From a virus, in the IMG/VR virus record IMGVR_UViG_3300006916_000042, positions 62,001-126,000 of that record: a DNA stretch of 64,000 nucleotides. The stretch is one strand, 5' to 3'. The position numbers and the translations under genes are program-made. This document shows positions 16,623-24,338 of the stretch, piece after piece. The notes beneath the pieces are model-generated. The model had not been told where the DNA came from, made no database searches, and was given only the letters and a program-made list of their open reading frames with translations. How positions within the stretch are numbered: position 1 is the stretch's first letter; the number at the start of each line of letters is the position of its first letter.

Positions 16623-17027
16623 ATGACTACCACACCTTGGATTTACAACAAAGAACCCCTGACAGAAATCCCCGAAGGCTATTATGGATTTGTCTACCTG
16701 ATCACCAATAACGTCACCCATAAGAAATACGTAGGTCGGAAATTCTTCTATGTGAGCAAGACCCGGCAAGTGAAGCTGAAGAAGAAGAAATACAAAGCTG
16801 AGTCTGATTGGCAAGACTATTACGGATCGAACAAGACGATACAGGAAGAGGTTGCCAGACTTGGGAAGGGTGCTTTCCATAGGGAAATACTTCACCTATG
16901 TAAGACGAAGGGTACGGCAAATTATTATGAAGCCAGTGAGATATTCAAACGTGATGCAATTCTCAAAGAAGAGTATTATAATGATTGGATGCATGTGAAA
17001 GTTAGCAAGAGCCATGTCAAAGAGTAA
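16623..17027 (+). CDS. SegE-like GIY-YIG endonuclease-fold protein
   Basis: 134 residues from ATG 16623, seven nt after GGAG; the ATG at 16617 is too close to it. The GIY-YIG motifs appear as GFVYLI and KKYVGRK about 15 residues apart, followed by DYYGSNKTIQEEV and HREILHLC, with a Glu in YYEASEIF as the likely metal ligand. This matches the SegE-type putative endonucleases of T4-like phages, which may be homing nucleases or nucleases without homing activity. It has its own late-type promoter, suggesting it was acquired as a unit. Confidence 0.78.
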   Translation: MTTTPWIYNKEPLTEIPEGYYGFVYLITNNVTHKKYVGRKFFYVSKTRQVKLKKKKYKAESDWQDYYGSNKTIQEEVARLGKGAFHREILHLCKTKGTANYYEASEIFKRDAILKEEYYNDWMHVKVSKSHVKE

Positions 17028-17250
17028 ATTTATATTAATTAAACATGCTGATGCTGCATCACCAGACCATATGAGATGGTTGTATGATGTATATATCAAT
17101 GTTGAATTTGTGTCTGAAGTATTAGACCCATACACAGACAGTGGGGGAAATAACTGGTGCACGATTCGTATGTCCAACAATAGGGAATATAAGGTCCCTC
17201 ACCATATTGATCATGTCATGAAGTGGATTATGGGAAATGACGAAAAATAA
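17014..17250 (+). CDS. Small unknown protein
   Basis: 78 residues starting MSKSKFILIKHADAAS, overlapping the GIY-YIG gene by 14 nt. Its pattern of short strands (YDVYINVEFVSEVLDP, NNWCTIRMSNNREYKV) suggests a small beta-rich fold. The stop overlaps the next start. It is not recognised. Confidence 0.65.
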   Translation: MSKSKFILIKHADAASPDHMRWLYDVYINVEFVSEVLDPYTDSGGNNWCTIRMSNNREYKVPHHIDHVMKWIMGNDEK

Positions 17251-17524
17251 ACAAATTCCCTATTATATCAGGACCAGTGATGTTGTCAATTTCATTGAAG
17301 GATTGAACTATACAAGAAGCTCTGAATGGGGGGAAATGGGGAAGACTGAGTGGTTAATGTTTTTCAGTATGGGTGATCCTGATATAGAGTATCATAAATT
17401 TATCCGGCTGCTTGATGGTTTCAGTAATCATAAAATGGCTAGAGGTTGTGATAAAGTTCCAAGAATGTTGCATGATTGGGCACGGAAACATAAGTATAGG
17501 AAATCTGAAAATGTCGAAGATTGA
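17237..17524 (+). CDS. Small unknown protein
   Basis: 95 residues starting MTKNKQIPYYIRTSDVVNFI and rich in aromatic and charged residues, with no metal-binding pairs. It overlaps genes on both sides by 14 nt, so it is part of a tightly packed early/middle operon. The function is unknown. Confidence 0.65.
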   Translation: MTKNKQIPYYIRTSDVVNFIEGLNYTRSSEWGEMGKTEWLMFFSMGDPDIEYHKFIRLLDGFSNHKMARGCDKVPRMLHDWARKHKYRKSENVED

Positions 17525-17711
17525 AGAATCACAAAAAGAATCACAAGAAGAATTACTCAAAAAAGACTTAAGGATACAAGCCACTATCATTAAGGCTTTA
17601 TTGGTAGAACATGGTCACAAATACAGTGTAGAAGATTTGGAATATTTTGCAAAAGAATTGGAAGATATTTTAAGTGATCTTGGTGTGGAAAGCATAACAG
17701 ATATGCAATAA
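17511..17711 (+). CDS. Small helical unknown protein
   Basis: 66 residues from ATG 17511 inside the end of the previous gene; an upstream in-frame ATG at 17412 would give an implausible long overlap. It is acidic and helical (EELLKKDLRIQATIIKALL, then DLEYFAKELEDILSDL), like a small antiparallel helical pair. No function is recognised. Confidence 0.6.
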   Translation: MSKIEESQKESQEELLKKDLRIQATIIKALLVEHGHKYSVEDLEYFAKELEDILSDLGVESITDMQ

Positions 17712-17738
17712 GGTGGATTGAGTTTTGTGCAGTGCAGC

Positions 17739-17746
17739 AATAAATA
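17739..17746 (+). promoter_or_regulatory. Late-type promoter box AATAAATA
   Basis: AATAAATA, one base from the T4 late consensus, 48 nt before the 54-residue gene at 17795. The intervening leader contains a short T7 run but no convincing terminator stem. Confidence 0.35.
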
Positions 17747-17794
17747 CAGGAGAAGTCGTGGAATCATCCATGGCTTTTTTTGTGGAGAATTCCA

Positions 17795-17959
17795 ATGTCT
17801 GCTTTGCTAAACTTTTTCAATGGCTTTGACCTATTCGGTGAAGGTCCAATGACTCGTATGATGAGAACCGAATACCGTAGAGATTACGAACATGCCGTCG
17901 AAAACAAATTCATGTCGGAAGCCCATGCCAAAGCTTTCATAAATCGTGTCAATATGTAA
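17795..17959 (+). CDS. 54-residue unknown protein
   Basis: A frame from ATG 17795 (after GTGGAGAATTCCA, GGAG spaced about 7 nt) to TAA 17957-17959. The N-terminus is amphipathic (MSALLNFFNGFDLFGEGPM), followed by a charged helix with many Arg/Glu and HAKAFINRVNM at the end. There is a late-type box upstream. The strong ribosome site and isolated position support a real gene; the function is unknown. Confidence 0.6.
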   Translation: MSALLNFFNGFDLFGEGPMTRMMRTEYRRDYEHAVENKFMSEAHAKAFINRVNM

Positions 17960-17967
17960 ATTAAAGG

Positions 17968-17996
17968 TTGACACAGCCCACCAACTCATGTATATG
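17968..17996 (+). promoter_or_regulatory. Sigma70-like promoter
   Basis: TTGACA (17968-17973), 17-nt spacer, TATATG (17991-17996). The predicted start would be near 18003, only a few bases before ATG 18007, so the first gene may be transcribed with almost no leader. Confidence 0.6.
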
Positions 17997-18006
17997 GTGT
18001 TCTATT

Positions 18007-18228
18007 ATGACAAATTTGAAATATGAAGATACCCTCACTGAGGAAGAAAAAACCTACTATGACATGTGCATGAAGCATGATTTCATGTATGAAATGTCTG
18101 AAGACATGTCATGGTATAGGCACGGTGCAGAGACATACAAACGGTTGTATGCATACGGTAAAGAACACCTCTCACCTGACCGGGCTGAAGAAATTCTGGA
18201 ATGGGTAAAATGGAAGAAGTACGGATGA
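18007..18228 (+). CDS. Small acidic unknown protein
   Basis: 73 residues from ATG 18007. It is helical, with repeated Met/Tyr/Asp (YDMCMKHDFMYEMSEDMSWY) and a C-terminal AEEILEWVKWKKYG. Start codons further upstream would lie within the promoter. Its TGA overlaps the glutaredoxin ATG. The function is unknown. Confidence 0.65.
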   Translation: MTNLKYEDTLTEEEKTYYDMCMKHDFMYEMSEDMSWYRHGAETYKRLYAYGKEHLSPDRAEEILEWVKWKKYG

Positions 18229-18509
18229 TTAAACCTGAGTTTATTGAACCTCTGTTGGTGTTGACAAAATCTGATTGCTCGTGGTGTGACAAGGCCAAGG
18301 CATTGTTGGATGAGAAAGGTATCAAGTACACTACCATATCCATTAACGGTGATGTGGGTGCTTGGAAATCCTTTCTACAGTGGAAGGGTATTGAGAAGCC
18401 TACCATGCCCATGATTTTTTCAAAATGGGGTAATGGAGACATCCATCTGATTGGTGGATATGATTCTCTCGAAAAACTATTCAAGTTCCAAGAAAATTAC
18501 TGGCCATAG
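18225..18509 (+). CDS. grx: Glutaredoxin
   Basis: 94 residues from ATG 18225 (ATGA overlap). The active-site motif C18-S-W-C21 follows a beta strand (LLVLTKSD), and a cis-Pro region (KPTMPMIF) and GGY near the C-terminus complete the thioredoxin-fold signature. Phage glutaredoxins supply reducing equivalents to ribonucleotide reductase, so it probably serves the NrdJ encoded 4 kb upstream. It ends in TAG. Confidence 0.85.
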   Translation: MIKPEFIEPLLVLTKSDCSWCDKAKALLDEKGIKYTTISINGDVGAWKSFLQWKGIEKPTMPMIFSKWGNGDIHLIGGYDSLEKLFKFQENYWP

Positions 18510-18522
18510 GAGATTATGAACA

Positions 18523-18621
18523 TTGCCACATCCACATAAGAACAGACCACCAAAGGGCCGAAGAAAGATCGGCTCCAAGAAGAGACGTGCAAGAGCTAAG
18601 AGAAAATTCTCCAAGAAATAA
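18523..18621 (+). CDS. 32-residue highly basic microprotein (TTG start)
   Basis: A frame with a TTG start at 18523, ten nt after AGGAG, ending TAA at 18619-18621. About half the residues are Lys/Arg (KGRRKIGSKKRRARAKRKF). I recall similar Lys/Arg-rich KGRRKIGSKKRR mini-proteins in T4-like phages, which supports it being real despite its size. It probably binds nucleic acid. The alternative, a 7-codon ATG frame at 18516, seems meaningless. Confidence 0.5.
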   Translation: MPHPHKNRPPKGRRKIGSKKRRARAKRKFSKK

Positions 18622-18667
18622 TTTACTCTAAGTCTTTATTATAGAACACTTTTTTCAATGAGTCTAC

Positions 18668-18731
18668 CAACCTATGGTTGTAGTTTTACAACCTATGGTT
18701 TATTGACTTTTGAAATGTGGTCCTATATAAT
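18668..18731 (+). promoter_or_regulatory. Sigma70-like promoter with two upstream palindromic boxes
   Basis: TTGACT (18703-18708), exactly 17 nt, then TATAAT (18726-18731) is a near-consensus promoter for 18762. Immediately upstream, CAACCTATGGTT occurs twice (18668-18679 and 18689-18700), 21 nt apart or two helical turns; each is nearly palindromic. This arrangement suggests cooperative binding of a regulator. Confidence 0.72.
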
Positions 18732-18761
18732 GGTGATAAGAAAATCACATGAAAGAAGACA

Positions 18762-19832
18762 ATGAAAAAACGGACAGTTGATAGAGACACGTTTGGTTCA
18801 GAGCCGATTCTTGAATCGTATCCCGATGGTGTTGACATCACCAATGCCTATAATTGGTACAACTATATGCATGGTTCCAAAAAATCATTGGACCATGTTG
18901 TAGAATTCATGAAGAATAGTGATTATCCGGATGATGAAGTCCAACAGGTTGCCAACCTCAATTACAAATCGATGATCACACTAGGTGTGTCGGTTGGTTG
19001 GATTGCTAGGATAATGACCAACGGAACTGAGCTACCATTTGAGATGGTCAACAAGGTTTCTGAAGGTATCAACCACCTGCTCGAAATCAGTCATGACATC
19101 CCAACCCGAAAACGGAAATCCCCTCAAGTATCAACCCTCATGAAATCGTATCAGTATATTGATATGCTGGATGATCAGAAGGATGATGATCTTGAGAACA
19201 AGGTCAAGAAACCCAACATATATGGATGGTTGGTTGAACATGGTGTTAAGGGTCCAGTAGCCGTCCACGTCATGGAGCATTACAAAAAGGTGCTGGAAGA
19301 AATTGACGGTGCTCTTAACAAGACACACAAGGATTTGGTTGAAGCATATCACTGCTACTCGAAAGCAGAATTGAAATATATGTCCGTATGGTTCAACACT
19401 CTGATTGCTGCTTGTGACAAGCTGATCAAAGGATCGACACGGAAACGTAAGAAGAAGGTCAAGACAGCCAGACAGCAAACAATTGCCGTCCAGTATCAGA
19501 AGGATGATCCTAAATACAAAGTGGTCTCTGTTGAGCCTGTAAAGCTCGTGGGAGCCTCTGAAGTATGGTTGTTCAATACCCGGTACAAGAAGCTTACTGT
19601 CCTCTATACGGGGACAAGGGACGGGTTCACAGTCAAGGGAACCACGGTATATGGGTTTGATCCGGATAAGTCGATCACAAAGATCGTAAGGAAACCGGAA
19701 GTCATTCTCAAACGGGTATGGGATGGTGGTAGCATAATTCGTAATAAGATCATGAAGGAACTGAAGACTAAAGAGCAGAAAGCAGTGGGTCGAATCAATT
19801 CCGACACACTCCTAGTTAGGATAATCAAATGA
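18762..19832 (+). CDS. Conserved T4-like phage protein, unknown function
   Basis: 356 residues. The N-terminal half is helical with YNWYNYMHGSKKSLDHVVEF and YLNYKS-like elements. A basic linker (GSTRKRKKKVKTARQQ) is followed by a beta-rich C-terminal domain (YKVVSVEPVKLVGASEVWLF, RYKKLTVLYTGTRDGFTVKG). From memory, large cyanophage-type T4-like phages carry homologues near replication genes, without assigned function. It has a strong promoter of its own and overlaps the next gene (ATGA). The basic linker suggests nucleic-acid contact. Confidence 0.75.
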   Translation: MKKRTVDRDTFGSEPILESYPDGVDITNAYNWYNYMHGSKKSLDHVVEFMKNSDYPDDEVQQVANLNYKSMITLGVSVGWIARIMTNGTELPFEMVNKVSEGINHLLEISHDIPTRKRKSPQVSTLMKSYQYIDMLDDQKDDDLENKVKKPNIYGWLVEHGVKGPVAVHVMEHYKKVLEEIDGALNKTHKDLVEAYHCYSKAELKYMSVWFNTLIAACDKLIKGSTRKRKKKVKTARQQTIAVQYQKDDPKYKVVSVEPVKLVGASEVWLFNTRYKKLTVLYTGTRDGFTVKGTTVYGFDPDKSITKIVRKPEVILKRVWDGGSIIRNKIMKELKTKEQKAVGRINSDTLLVRIIK

Positions 19833-20197
19833 GTGCTAACAACATAGTGAAATTTCCTGAGAAGAATGTTTTCCGTCAGGTTCCTGATGAGCAGGTTCAT
19901 CAGGCTATGTTAAACAGTATCAAAGTCAATGTTGAAAATATCGTTGATGATATAGGCAGTGAGTTGATTGAGCATATGAAAAGCTATGATATTGATGATG
20001 AGAAAACATTCCTGTTCATGTATGATATCATCAGGTCCATGGCCTACAAGAAATTTGGTATCTATCACCATCTCCACCCCTTCCTTGACAAGCACGTCAA
20101 ACTGTTCCCCATGAAAGACACCCCTAACCTTACAGTTGAATCTAAATTCCCGGATATATATGATGACATCCCAAGTGACATAGAGCCTGACACTTGA
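19829..20197 (+). CDS. Unknown phage protein
   Basis: 122 residues, starting in an ATGA overlap with the previous gene. It is acidic and helical, with an aromatic-rich middle (YKKFGIYHHLHPFLDKHVKLF) and an acidic tail (PDIYDDIPSDIEPDT). There is no metal-binding or catalytic signature. It is probably co-expressed with 18762. Confidence 0.68.
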   Translation: MSANNIVKFPEKNVFRQVPDEQVHQAMLNSIKVNVENIVDDIGSELIEHMKSYDIDDEKTFLFMYDIIRSMAYKKFGIYHHLHPFLDKHVKLFPMKDTPNLTVESKFPDIYDDIPSDIEPDT

Positions 20198-20250
20198 ATT
20201 GAACACAGATAAACCGTACATAATGATGAATAATAAAAAGGTATGGAACA

Positions 20251-21075
20251 ATGATTCTTGTAGATTTTGCACAATCGGTGATTGCCACGGTGTTTGCCGA
20301 AGACACCACTGATGAGTTGGTGGTTGAACGAAAAGTTTTTGAGGCTCTGAAAGGCTACAAGAACAGGTTTTCAGAATATGGTGATATGGTGATTTGCTGT
20401 GATGGTAAGGACTTATGGAGAAAGAAGGAATTCATCTACTACAAGGCCAACCGGAAAGCCCATAAGAAAGAATCTAAGCATGACTGGGTGCTGATATATG
20501 GTTTGATCAAAAAGATCACAGAAGCTCTCAAGGAATATTCACCCTACAAGGTTATCTATCTGAAAGAGGCTGAAGCTGATGATATCATAGCAACCCTTGT
20601 GAGATATGTTAATCTGGAAAACTCCATTATCATATCAACAGACAAGGATTTTATGCAGCTTCAGACTTATGATAGTGTGTCTCAATATTGTCCAAGGACC
20701 AAACAGTTTATGGTTATAGACAATCCGAAGCATTATCTGATGGAGAAAATCATTCGGGGTGATCAGTCGGACGGTATACCTAATATCAAGAGTCCAGACA
20801 ATTCGTTCCTGATAGAGAAGAGACAGAAGTCTATCCTGTCCAAGAATCTGGTGAACTGGGTAAACATGAAACCAGAGGAATTTTGTGACGATGAGATGCT
20901 AAAGAAATTTGAACGTAATAAGATGCTGATGGATTTTGAATACATCCCATCTGACCTAAGTATCAGTATCATGAAGGAATTCAATAATGCAAAGGTCTCA
21001 AAGAGAACCGATCTGATGAATTATTTCATGTCCAGAAGACAAAAAGAACTTGTAGAACAGATTGGAGAATTTTAA
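20251..21075 (+). CDS. rnh: RNase H / 5'-3' exonuclease, T4 Rnh-like
   Basis: 274 residues, FEN-1/T4 RNase H family. The acidic metal-binding positions are present: VDFAQ (Asp5), CCDGKDLWRK, EAEADDII, STDKDFMQL and GDQSDGIPN. The enzyme removes RNA primers and adjacent DNA from lagging-strand fragments. AAAAAGG precedes the start. It is directly coupled (TAATG) to the DUF6433-like gene, an arrangement I recall from cyanophages. Confidence 0.88.
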   Translation: MILVDFAQSVIATVFAEDTTDELVVERKVFEALKGYKNRFSEYGDMVICCDGKDLWRKKEFIYYKANRKAHKKESKHDWVLIYGLIKKITEALKEYSPYKVIYLKEAEADDIIATLVRYVNLENSIIISTDKDFMQLQTYDSVSQYCPRTKQFMVIDNPKHYLMEKIIRGDQSDGIPNIKSPDNSFLIEKRQKSILSKNLVNWVNMKPEEFCDDEMLKKFERNKMLMDFEYIPSDLSISIMKEFNNAKVSKRTDLMNYFMSRRQKELVEQIGEF

Positions 21076-21548
21076 TGAAGAATGTATATGAGGTCATGGA
21101 TGAATTCCTCAAGGCCACAAACAAGGAAGAACGTATTCAGGTTCTCCGTAGAAACCACACAGGCCCGTTTGAGTCGTTTCTGGTGGGTGTGTTCCACCCG
21201 GCTATCCAGTTCCCTGAAGCCCTAAAGAAGGTGGAGTTCAAACGTGATGACATTCCAGCAGGGATGGCATATGTCAATTTCCAATCGGAAGCCAGACGTA
21301 TGTATCTGTATGTGAAGGATCACAAAAATGCACCACACGGTTTAACCGATGAGAGACGTGTAGTGTTGTTCACACAGATGCTTGAAGGAATGGAGCCTAG
21401 AGAGGGTGACATGATGATGAGATTGGTGAACAAGGACTTGAAAATTCCTTACCTGACACCAAAATTGGTTGAAGAAGCATACCCACACGTTGACCTTGGT
21501 CTTAAGAAAGCAGAACCAGAGGTTGAAGAGTTTCCAGCAACATCCTAA
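21075..21548 (+). CDS. DUF6433-like conserved phage protein
   Basis: 157 residues. NVYEVMDEFLKATNKEERIQ and VLRRNHTGPFESFLVGVFHP match what I recall of the DUF6433 family that follows rnh in T4-like cyanophages. It is helical, with an acidic C-terminal tail, and has no catalytic motif. Constant linkage to RNase H suggests a role in replication or late transcription, but this is inference. Confidence 0.7.
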   Translation: MKNVYEVMDEFLKATNKEERIQVLRRNHTGPFESFLVGVFHPAIQFPEALKKVEFKRDDIPAGMAYVNFQSEARRMYLYVKDHKNAPHGLTDERRVVLFTQMLEGMEPREGDMMMRLVNKDLKIPYLTPKLVEEAYPHVDLGLKKAEPEVEEFPATS

Positions 21549-21562
21549 AAGGAGATTATATT

Positions 21563-22012
21563 ATGAGATGGATTGCACTTGCTATTGCAGGCTTGGTTTT
21601 TTTGACTTCCGGATACAGTAATTCGGGTGAAATGGTTCGGTATTTTGCTGAATGGCAATGGTGGTTGACCATGTGGATTCATCTTCCATTAGGTATCGTT
21701 GTTTTGCTATTTGTGACTGCTGGTCTCAGTGTAGCTGGTGCAGCCGGTGGTGATAAAGTTGGTCATATGGGTCTGGGTGCCCTGCTTGGTGGACTTTCAG
21801 GGTTTACAATAAGTTCTATTATGGTTTCAATATCCGTGATCATGGGATTGCTGGAAGCACATTTGCTATTCACAGCATTCAAGGACTCCACGTCCATTCA
21901 TCAGTTCGATCAGAACTACATGATAATGTATGTCGTTGTGCTTCTGCTAAATATAGTGAGATCAACTCTGTTGAGTTTGAATAACAGAAATAGCAGACAG
22001 GAGCCAAAATGA
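21563..22012 (+). CDS. Multi-span membrane protein
   Basis: 149 residues. Hydrophobic segments are near residues 1-18, 36-57, 72-95 and 117-133. The N-terminus (MRWIALAIAGLVFLTSGYS) could be a signal anchor. A good ribosome site (AAGGAG) lies nine nt upstream. It has no homologue that I recognise; possibly an inner-membrane protein acting in superinfection exclusion or lysis control. Confidence 0.65.
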   Translation: MRWIALAIAGLVFLTSGYSNSGEMVRYFAEWQWWLTMWIHLPLGIVVLLFVTAGLSVAGAAGGDKVGHMGLGALLGGLSGFTISSIMVSISVIMGLLEAHLLFTAFKDSTSIHQFDQNYMIMYVVVLLLNIVRSTLLSLNNRNSRQEPK

Positions 22013-22176
22013 ACGTATATGTTGTCACAGGTTACAAAAAAGGGTTCACTAGAAAATCCGGGTGGGATATGAAATCCATCCGGACTTTTCGGACTGAAAG
22101 AAAAGCCAAGATGGCCAAAGAAGCCGACTATGATGGGTATGATGACATAACCATTGAAACCGTCAGACTCGAATAG
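22009..22176 (+). CDS. 55-residue basic unknown protein
   Basis: A frame from ATG 22009 (ATGA overlap, AGGAG upstream) to TAG 22174-22176. It begins with a beta strand (MNVYVVTGYKKGFTRKSGW) followed by a basic helix (RTFRTERKAKMAKEADYDGY) and a short strand. The compact beta-alpha-beta layout and strong ribosome site support it as a real small protein. Confidence 0.6.
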   Translation: MNVYVVTGYKKGFTRKSGWDMKSIRTFRTERKAKMAKEADYDGYDDITIETVRLE

Positions 22177-22197
22177 AAAATTAGTTGTTGACACACA

Positions 22198-22227
22198 ACC
22201 CTTTCACATGTTATAAGACAATTAATA
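22198..22227 (+). promoter_or_regulatory. Sigma70-like promoter
   Basis: TTGACA (22198-22203), 17-nt spacer, TTATAA (22221-22226), or TATAAG with 18. It drives the gene at 22249. Confidence 0.65.
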
Positions 22228-22248
22228 ACGTGAATGAAAGGATTCCAA

Positions 22249-22656
22249 ATGACAGATTCCCCAACAGAAAAAACTCTGGAACAGGGTGTAGCTGAATATT
22301 GTATCCTGATGCAGAAAAGCTACATCCAGACATATGATGGTATGTCTGAGAAGAGACCAGAAAATGCACACTATTACAAAGCCCAGATCAAAGACTACTG
22401 TGATGGTATGATCATTGAGCCAACCCAGAAATACATCAAGATTTGGAATGGTGAGATTGATGATAGGGGTAATCCCAAGAAACGGTCAATTGCTGCCTTT
22501 GTGGTGAGAGCCAACAATGTTAAAACAACCAAAGGTGGGTTTTTTAAGGTTGGTGACATTCTGAAACCAGCCAGCACAGCAGGACCAGCACGGAACTTTG
22601 CACGGGGTAATGTGCTCAACAAAATGCCAACCGGTGTTAGATGGACAGGAGCCTGA
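22249..22656 (+). CDS. Unknown phage protein
   Basis: 135 residues from ATG 22249, eight nt after AAAGGA; the in-frame ATG at 22234 lacks a ribosome site. The sequence has an N-terminal helical half with two Cys and a beta-type C-terminal half that looks small-barrel-like (KRSIAAFVVRANNVKTTKGG, FFKVGDILKPA). It has its own promoter. No family is recognised. Confidence 0.68.
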   Translation: MTDSPTEKTLEQGVAEYCILMQKSYIQTYDGMSEKRPENAHYYKAQIKDYCDGMIIEPTQKYIKIWNGEIDDRGNPKKRSIAAFVVRANNVKTTKGGFFKVGDILKPASTAGPARNFARGNVLNKMPTGVRWTGA

Positions 22657-22660
22657 TATA

Positions 22661-23266
22661 ATGATTAAACCAAACCTTTTTTGCTTCATAGGTGGTAACA
22701 AGCTTTCAATATCTTGTCAGTCAATGCCAGACAGTTATCTGGTTGATGAGTATGCTGAAGTTGTTGATGTCTTGATGAACTATGTCAAGGGTGATATCAA
22801 AAGCATGAAACCAGTGGATTATTGGATTAAACAGAATATTCTTAATGCCAATTTTCTGATCAGGTATCTGAATGCCATGCATTATGAACTGGAAAATATT
22901 CGGAAATCACCTCTCAAAATCTCTGATGTTCAATTATATATGAAGGGTAAGATTGACATGCATTTTGGTAGCCAAGTACGTGCCGATATGCCCGACATGC
23001 CAAATCCTGATATGATAGAGCAGGAGTATATGAGCAAGTCAGTTAGGGATGCCTTTCACAAAAAATTCATGGAACAGGTTAAGAAGGATGTCATAAGTGA
23101 TCCAGAAGCTTTGACATACACCACCAGAGCAGTTTATGAGCCGGTATTGTCTGCAATAGCAGACCATAAGAAGCCGTATGAGTGGAACCACACCAACTTC
23201 AGGAAACATTATGATGATTTCCGGACCAGCCTTTGGAATGAAGACGGTGCCTTATCCACTAAATAG
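22661..23266 (+). CDS. Unknown phage protein
   Basis: 201 residues from ATG 22661, five nt after the previous stop; the longer in-frame start at 22598 would overlap the preceding gene. Helical, with an Asp/Met/Pro-rich centre (RADMPDMPNPDMIEQEYMSK) and a Trp/His-rich end (YEWNHTNFRKHYDDFRTSLW). It ends in TAG. No function is known to me. Confidence 0.68.
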   Translation: MIKPNLFCFIGGNKLSISCQSMPDSYLVDEYAEVVDVLMNYVKGDIKSMKPVDYWIKQNILNANFLIRYLNAMHYELENIRKSPLKISDVQLYMKGKIDMHFGSQVRADMPDMPNPDMIEQEYMSKSVRDAFHKKFMEQVKKDVISDPEALTYTTRAVYEPVLSAIADHKKPYEWNHTNFRKHYDDFRTSLWNEDGALSTK

Positions 23267-23295
23267 ATCAGTATCATAAACCATGAAGGTGAAAC

Positions 23296-23556
23296 ATGCC
23301 GATCTATTCATTCGAAAACAAGAAGACCGGGGTTCAGTACAATCTGAACCTCTCCATGTCTGAAAGAGAGACATATATCAAGGAACATCCAGAGGTTGAA
23401 CAAATCTTCACTTCCCTAAATATAGGTGACCCAGTAAGTCTGGGTGTAACCAAACCGGACCTAGCATTCCGGCAAGATATTATGGGTAAGGTGAAGGAAG
23501 CTCATCCAAGAGGAAACAACCTTGAACGAAGATACGTGGTCCCACGGGGAGTATAA
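23296..23556 (+). CDS. Small conserved phage protein
   Basis: 86 residues beginning MPIYSFENKKTGVQYNLNLS, then MSERETYIKEHPEVEQIF. I recall the MPxYxFxNxxTGxxFxxxxSxxExxxYLxxxP pattern from T4-like cyanophages. It resembles the start of FmdB-type zinc ribbons, but the Cys pairs are missing. A strong hairpin-T6 terminator follows. Confidence 0.65.
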   Translation: MPIYSFENKKTGVQYNLNLSMSERETYIKEHPEVEQIFTSLNIGDPVSLGVTKPDLAFRQDIMGKVKEAHPRGNNLERRYVVPRGV

Positions 23557-23586
23557 GTCAACAAGTAATTTTTAGTATCGTCTGAA

Positions 23587-23616
23587 GGTCATCCACTATT
23601 GTGGGTGGCCTTTTTT
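23587..23616 (+). terminator. Rho-independent terminator
   Basis: GGTCATCCAC (23587-23596) pairs with GTGGGTGGCC (23601-23610, with G-U pairs) around a TATT loop, followed by T6. It separates the operon ending at 23556 from phoH. Confidence 0.85.
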
Positions 23617-23651
23617 CGTTTATAGCCAACCAAAGGAAAGAAACACCAACC

Positions 23652-24335
23652 ATGGCCAAAAGAAACAAACCCAAGCAGCATTTTGAAATGTCCCATATAA
23701 GCCCCATGAACGACAATCAAAAGAGAGCTATGCAATCATACCGTTCAGGTCTTAATGTGGTCCTACACGGCTTTGCAGGAACGGGAAAGACATATCTATC
23801 GTTGTATTTGGCATTGGAAGAGTTGATAACCAAGAAATCCTTTGAGTTTGATAAGGTGATCATCGTGAGAAGTGTTGTGGCCAGCCGGGACATGGGATTT
23901 CTACCCGGTTCAATACGTGAGAAATCACGGATATTTGAAGAGCCGTATAAACAGATTGCTGATGATCTCTTTGGGAGAGGTGATGGCTATGAAGTCCTGA
24001 AGATGAAGAAGATGGTGGAGTTTACCACCACGTCATATCTGAGAGGTATGACATTCGAAAGGGCCATAGTGATTGTTGATGAAATCCAGAACATGACATT
24101 CTCTGAACTGGATACTGTCATAACCCGGATGGGTGACACATCCAGAATCATATTCTCTGGTGATTTCAGGCAAACTGACTTAAAAAAGTCAGAAGAGTTG
24201 TCTGGGGTGAAACAGTTTCTAAATATAACTAAGAGGATGAAGAATTTTGAGTATGTTGAATTCACCAAGGAAGACATTGTAAGGTCCGGGTTGGTGAAGG
24301 ATTACATCATTACAAAAACTGAAATGTCAGGATGA
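23652..24335 (+). CDS. phoH: PhoH-like ATPase
   Basis: 227 residues from ATG 23652; an in-frame ATG at 23601 lies in the terminator. Walker A is GFAGTGKTY (residues 40-48) and Walker B is AIVIVDEIQN, with SGDFRQTDL as a sensor-type motif. PhoH-like proteins are RecA-fold ATPases, sometimes with RNA helicase/nuclease partners, common in marine phages; their phage role is unsettled. It is followed closely by a PD-(D/E)XK nuclease gene. Confidence 0.88.
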   Translation: MAKRNKPKQHFEMSHISPMNDNQKRAMQSYRSGLNVVLHGFAGTGKTYLSLYLALEELITKKSFEFDKVIIVRSVVASRDMGFLPGSIREKSRIFEEPYKQIADDLFGRGDGYEVLKMKKMVEFTTTSYLRGMTFERAIVIVDEIQNMTFSELDTVITRMGDTSRIIFSGDFRQTDLKKSEELSGVKQFLNITKRMKNFEYVEFTKEDIVRSGLVKDYIITKTEMSG

Positions 24336-24338
24336 TAC

